Part shown: positions 5,515 through 8,357 of the stretch, one piece after another
Position numbering within the stretch: the first letter of the stretch is position 1
How the letters are laid out: each line of letters opens with the position of its first letter
Assembly (NCBI GenBank): GCA_002713605.1
Contig: PATL01000007.1
Location: forward strand, 2,498-10,854
DNA from: a bacterium
GTDB taxonomy: Bacteria > Actinomycetota > Acidimicrobiia > Acidimicrobiales > UBA8592
Reading direction: 5' to 3'
DNA length: 8,357 bases
Position numbers and translations under genes: made by a program
The notes under the pieces: generated by a model
What the model was told of the DNA's origin: nothing
Database searches by the model: none
The model's input: only the letters and a program-made list of their open reading frames with translations

Positions 5515-6602
5515 GGTTGCTTAGGAGAGTTGTGAGTTTACTTGGGAGGATGTATAGGAATGAAACGTCGGTGCCCTTCGCGAAACTCTGGAAACCTGTA
5601 GGTTTCTGTTCTCTTTTGGTACTGATAATTTCAGTAAGCGGTCTTGGATTCAGAGGATTGAATTTAGGTCTAGAATTTGAAGGGGGGGGAGCATGGGAAG
5701 TCTCAGCCACTGGAATTGAAGCGGAAGAGGTGCGAGATGCATTGCGCCCACTAGGCATCGCAGATGCACGAATCCAAACAGGCGGAGGTGTTCTTCGTGT
5801 TCGAACCGAGCTCTCTAAAGTAGCGCAAACGTTGCTTGAACAGGGTGAAAGTGGTGACCCTATAGTTGCACAGGTGACGGCTGCTCTTGCAGAGTTAACC
5901 GGTCAGGACAAATCCGCTATCAGCGTCTCGACGGCTGGCCCATCTTGGGGTGAAGAAATAACAGATAAAGCTATTAAAGCGCTGATTGTCTTTTTCATTG
6001 TTATTGCTCTGTATATAACGATTCGGCTCCGGTGGGAAATGGCAGTAGGGGCTTTACTCGCAGTTGCACATGATATTTTGATCACTGTTGGCTTATACGC
6101 ACTTTTCCAGTTTGAAGTAACTCCGCCCACTGTTATAGCGTTCCTAACGATTATGGGTTACTCGCTTTACGATACTTTAGTGGTGTTTGATAAGGTCAGA
6201 GACAATGAGCACATGCTCGCCAACTCGAAACTAACTTATACCTCGGTAGTGGAAAAGGCGTTGAATCAGGTTTTCATGCGGTCTGTAAATACTAGTATCA
6301 CATCTATTCTCCCAGTTGTTTCGGTTTTGGTCGTTGGGTCTGGCATCATGGGGGCAGTTACTTTAAGGGAATTCGCCTTGGCACTCCTTATTGGTCTGAT
6401 AATCGGAACCTTCTCCTCTCTTTTCATAGCAGCACCTACAGCAACTCTCCTGCGCAACAGATTTGGTGACGCAGATGCAGATAGCAACAGATCGTATCGG
6501 CTAAGTGAGGCAGTAAAGAAAAGGTCAAAAAGTTCGCAGGTCGCAGTAAAAGCACCATCAAATCCAGCGATTCCCCCAAGGCCAAGGAAAAAACGCAAAT
6601 AA
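5511..6602 (+). CDS. secF: Protein translocase subunit SecF
   Basis: SecF is the second membrane subunit of the SecDF complex and pairs with SecD. The 363-residue product has a first membrane segment at about 28-46, the conserved GLEFEGGG at 53-60, a small extracytoplasmic domain to about 142, GPSWGEEITDKAI at 143-155, and five more membrane segments up to about 312. Signature residues include HD at 187-188 and YSLYDTLVVFDKVRDN at 217-232, matching the family pattern YS.NDT.V.FDR.REN. The C-terminus is a basic cytoplasmic tail ending PRKKRK. GTG 5511 gives a four-base GTGA overlap with secD. In-frame alternatives are TTG 5517, GTG 5532 and ATG 5550. The LGRMYRNET stretch resembles the N-terminus of actinobacterial SecF, which favours one of the earlier starts. 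Eight consecutive G (5682-5689) lie inside the conserved GGG motif. apt follows after five bases. Confidence 0.95.
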   Translation: MRLLRRVVSLLGRMYRNETSVPFAKLWKPVGFCSLLVLIISVSGLGFRGLNLGLEFEGGGAWEVSATGIEAEEVRDALRPLGIADARIQTGGGVLRVRTELSKVAQTLLEQGESGDPIVAQVTAALAELTGQDKSAISVSTAGPSWGEEITDKAIKALIVFFIVIALYITIRLRWEMAVGALLAVAHDILITVGLYALFQFEVTPPTVIAFLTIMGYSLYDTLVVFDKVRDNEHMLANSKLTYTSVVEKALNQVFMRSVNTSITSILPVVSVLVVGSGIMGAVTLREFALALLIGLIIGTFSSLFIAAPTATLLRNRFGDADADSNRSYRLSEAVKKRSKSSQVAVKAPSNPAIPPRPRKKRK

Positions 6603-6607
6603 CTAAG

Positions 6608-7138
6608 ATGTCGCGATCCAAAATAGATTTGAAGAAGTTCATTCAAAATGTTCCGGACTTCCCCCATGAAGGAATCAACTTCAAAGACGTATCGCCTTTA
6701 TTAAAAGATGCCGTTGCTTTCGCAACAGCGGTATCGCTGATGGCAGATGCAGTTAAAGACAAACAGATAGACTATGTTGCTGGTATTGAAGCTCGAGGAT
6801 TCATCTTTGGGTCTGCCCTAGCAAATTTGCTAAATTTAGGCTTCATTCCTATTCGAAAGCCGGGGAAACTTCCGGGCGAAATTATAGGCCAGAGCTATAT
6901 TTTGGAATACGGCGAATCTTCGCTCGAGATGCAACGTGACGCTGTATCCAAGGGATCAGATTTACTAATCGTTGATGATATTCTCGCGACTGGTGGAACT
7001 GCGAAATCTGCTGCAAAACTAGTTGAGCGTATAGGCGGAAGAGTTGTTGGATTTGTATTTCTAGCGTCGCTTGAGTTCCTGAACGGAAGAAAAGAGATAG
7101 CAAATTATCAGCAACATACTCTTCTGACTTACGACTAA
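6608..7138 (+). CDS. apt: Adenine phosphoribosyltransferase
   Basis: Apt salvages adenine by joining it to PRPP to give AMP, in the cytoplasm. The 176-residue length is typical. The type I phosphoribosyltransferase PRPP loop is clear at 120-132 (LIVDDILATGGTA). Other family landmarks are VPDFPHEGINFKDVSPLL (15-32), AGIEARGFIFG (58-68), the flexible-loop region RKPGKLPG (83-90) and YGESSLEMQRDAV (101-113). The ATG at 6608 is five bases after the secF stop with no evident Shine-Dalgarno sequence, so translation probably depends on ribosomes leaving secF. Placement between secF and rel is the usual actinobacterial arrangement. Nothing is missing or unusual in the protein. Confidence 0.96.
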   Translation: MSRSKIDLKKFIQNVPDFPHEGINFKDVSPLLKDAVAFATAVSLMADAVKDKQIDYVAGIEARGFIFGSALANLLNLGFIPIRKPGKLPGEIIGQSYILEYGESSLEMQRDAVSKGSDLLIVDDILATGGTAKSAAKLVERIGGRVVGFVFLASLEFLNGRKEIANYQQHTLLTYD

Positions 7139-7143
7139 TGCTT

Positions 7144-7156
7144 GCCTAGGATAGGC
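7144..7156 (+). promoter_or_regulatory. Small inverted repeat before rel
   Basis: GCCTA (7144-7148) and TAGGC (7152-7156) form a 5-bp stem with a three-base loop in the 26-base apt-rel gap. The only purine-rich Shine-Dalgarno-like tract for rel, AGGATAGG (7148-7155), lies within it, nine bases before the ATG. A role in limiting translation is possible but such a short stem may be chance. Confidence 0.25.
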
Positions 7157-7164
7157 TTATAAAC

Positions 7165-8357
7165 ATGAGTTTGATTACAGCAAAAGTTAGCTTGTGGAAT
7201 CGTATTGAAGAGGATCCTGCAGCTGAACTTAATCAGGTGTTGGAAATGTTCTTAAGGCACCATACCACCGCAAAAACAGATCAAATTCAAAGAGCTTACC
7301 AAGAAGCCCAAGAGGCGCATCACGGTCAAATCCGTAAATCTGGAGACGCTTATATTACCCACCCAGTTGCAGTAGCGGAAATAGTTGCATCTCTAGGGCT
7401 TGATGAACCAACGATTATAGCTGCTTTACTTCACGACACTCTTGAGGATACCGAAGAGGCTTTTGAGCGGATCGAAGAAGTGTTCGGTGATGAAGTGGCT
7501 TCTATCGTTGATGGTGTTACCAAACTAGAGCGAATAAAATTTGAAACTAAAGAAGCTCAACAAGCTGCCTCAATGAGGAAAATGTTAGTGGCAGTTGCAA
7601 AAGATATTAGAGTGCTTCTAATCAAGCTCGCAGATCGTCTTCATAACATGCGCACAATCGCGTCATTGCCTAAGTGGAAACAACAGCGAATAGCAACTGA
7701 GACTCTAGATATTTATGCTCCTCTCGCTCATCGACTGGGTATGCAGGGTTTAAAAAATGAGCTGGAGGATCTCTCTTTCGCTGCATTGCACCCTAAATGG
7801 TACGCGCAAATTGACCAAATGATAGCTGATCGGGCACCTGAGAGAGATCTCTACCTTGCTCAGATTTTGGCCGATGTTAAGTCCAGACTTGATGAATTGA
7901 TGGTGGGAGCAGAGGTGCATGGCAGACCCAAACATTTCTGGAGTATTTACGAGAAAATGGTAATAAAAGGTAGGGAGTTTGATGAAATCTATGACCTCAT
8001 GGGCATTAGGGTAATAGTTGAATCGGTGAAAGATTGTTATGGGGCACTTGGTTCAATCCATGCCACTTGGCACCCAGTTCAAGGAAGGTTTAAGGATTAC
8101 ATAGCAATGCCCAAATTTAATCTCTACCAATCTCTTCACACCACTGTGGTCGGCCCTCAAGGAAAACCACTTGAAGTTCAAATAAGAACACGTGATATGC
8201 ATCACAGAGCTGAACATGGTGCAGCCGCGCACTTCAGTTATAAAGAGCAAGTAGATGAAAAAGAATATATGTGGTTTTCGCGCATTATTGATTGGCAAGA
8301 AGAAACTGAGGACCCACTTGAGTTCATGTCAAACCTAAAGATGGATTTAGATCAGGA
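7165..8357 (+). CDS. rel: Bifunctional (p)ppGpp synthetase/hydrolase Rel (3' end outside window)
   Basis: Rel makes and degrades (p)ppGpp, the stringent-response alarmone. The first 397 codons are present and the frame is open at the window end; full-length proteins are near 700-800 residues, so the TGS and ACT regulatory domains are missing from view. The HD hydrolase domain has its metal-binding set: H66 in ITHP, H90-D91 in HDTLEDT, and D157 in LADRLHNMRT. The synthetase domain has GRPKHFWSIYEKM, YDLMGIRVIV, the RFKD motif at 308-311 (the RxKD class of bifunctional enzymes rather than the ExDD of RelA-only enzymes), the G-loop tyrosine Y321 in LYQSLHTTV, E337 in EVQIRTRDMH, and AEHGAAAHFSYK. 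Both activities therefore look intact. ATG 7165 puts the HD motif about where it sits in actinobacterial Rel. It is 26 bases after apt, the usual partner gene. Confidence 0.95.
   Translation, partial: MSLITAKVSLWNRIEEDPAAELNQVLEMFLRHHTTAKTDQIQRAYQEAQEAHHGQIRKSGDAYITHPVAVAEIVASLGLDEPTIIAALLHDTLEDTEEAFERIEEVFGDEVASIVDGVTKLERIKFETKEAQQAASMRKMLVAVAKDIRVLLIKLADRLHNMRTIASLPKWKQQRIATETLDIYAPLAHRLGMQGLKNELEDLSFAALHPKWYAQIDQMIADRAPERDLYLAQILADVKSRLDELMVGAEVHGRPKHFWSIYEKMVIKGREFDEIYDLMGIRVIVESVKDCYGALGSIHATWHPVQGRFKDYIAMPKFNLYQSLHTTVVGPQGKPLEVQIRTRDMHHRAEHGAAAHFSYKEQVDEKEYMWFSRIIDWQEETEDPLEFMSNLKMDLDQ

Noticed and set aside
5420..5758. 112-codon open frame on the minus strand
   Set aside because: It is antisense to the secD-secF junction, which is fully explained by the two sense proteins, and shows no recognisable motif.
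6266..6667. 133-codon open frame on the minus strand
   Set aside because: It lies antisense to secF and the apt start, both clearly recognised. Its peptide has no recognisable family features, and it is best explained as a shadow frame.
7138..7149. ATG overlapping the apt stop (TAATG)
   Set aside because: It reads only three codons before TAG and is not in the rel frame.
1..8357. CRISPR arrays, insertion sequences, tRNA or rRNA genes
   Set aside because: Apart from the two secD-derived repeat pairs, no regularly spaced repeats, transposase motifs, terminal inverted repeats or RNA gene signatures were seen in the short gaps between genes.

Overview
The window reads as one densely packed housekeeping segment, with all genes on the + strand: the last codons of ruvA, then ruvB, queA, tgt, yajC, secD, secF, apt, and a rel (relA/spoT) gene cut off by the window end. 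The order yajC-secD-secF-apt-rel following ruvAB is characteristic of Actinobacteria (Actinomycetota). The protein details agree: SecD has the loop around D425 followed by VVYFE, and Rel has an RFKDYIA...YQSLHTTVVGP signature. Base composition is only moderate in GC (mid-40s percent by eye, not computed). That is low for classical high-GC actinobacteria and would suit an aquatic, streamlined lineage such as a marine Acidimicrobiia-like organism. The lineage assignment is an inference; the order-level argument is stronger.

Layout. Positions 2-1153 hold the ruvA tail and ruvB (Holliday-junction branch migration). Positions 1166-3310 hold queA and tgt, two enzymes of queuosine tRNA modification: Tgt puts preQ1 into tRNA and QueA converts it to epoxyqueuosine. 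A 169-bp gap follows with a weak terminator-like element and a possible promoter. Positions 3480-6602 hold yajC, secD and secF, the accessory membrane complex of the Sec translocon. Positions 6608-7138 hold apt (adenine salvage), and from 7165 to the end runs a bifunctional (p)ppGpp synthetase/hydrolase. Short spacings and start/stop overlaps suggest two transcription units (ruvAB-queA-tgt and yajC-secDF-apt-rel), or one with an internal promoter.

Two things are out of the ordinary. First, a 131-bp insertion lies between yajC and secD. It is built from a second copy of the secD leader and first seven codons, fused in frame to a 65-bp exact copy of an internal secD segment (conserved motif, residues 305-326), followed by a 15-codon tail. 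The result is a 44-codon mini-ORF whose TGA overlaps the secD ATG (ATGA). Second, the otherwise intact Tgt has lost all three cysteines of the structural zinc site (replaced by Phe, Ser and Ala) while keeping the histidine ligand and both catalytic aspartates. The remaining genes look ordinary and functional. No mobile element, CRISPR array, tRNA or rRNA was seen.
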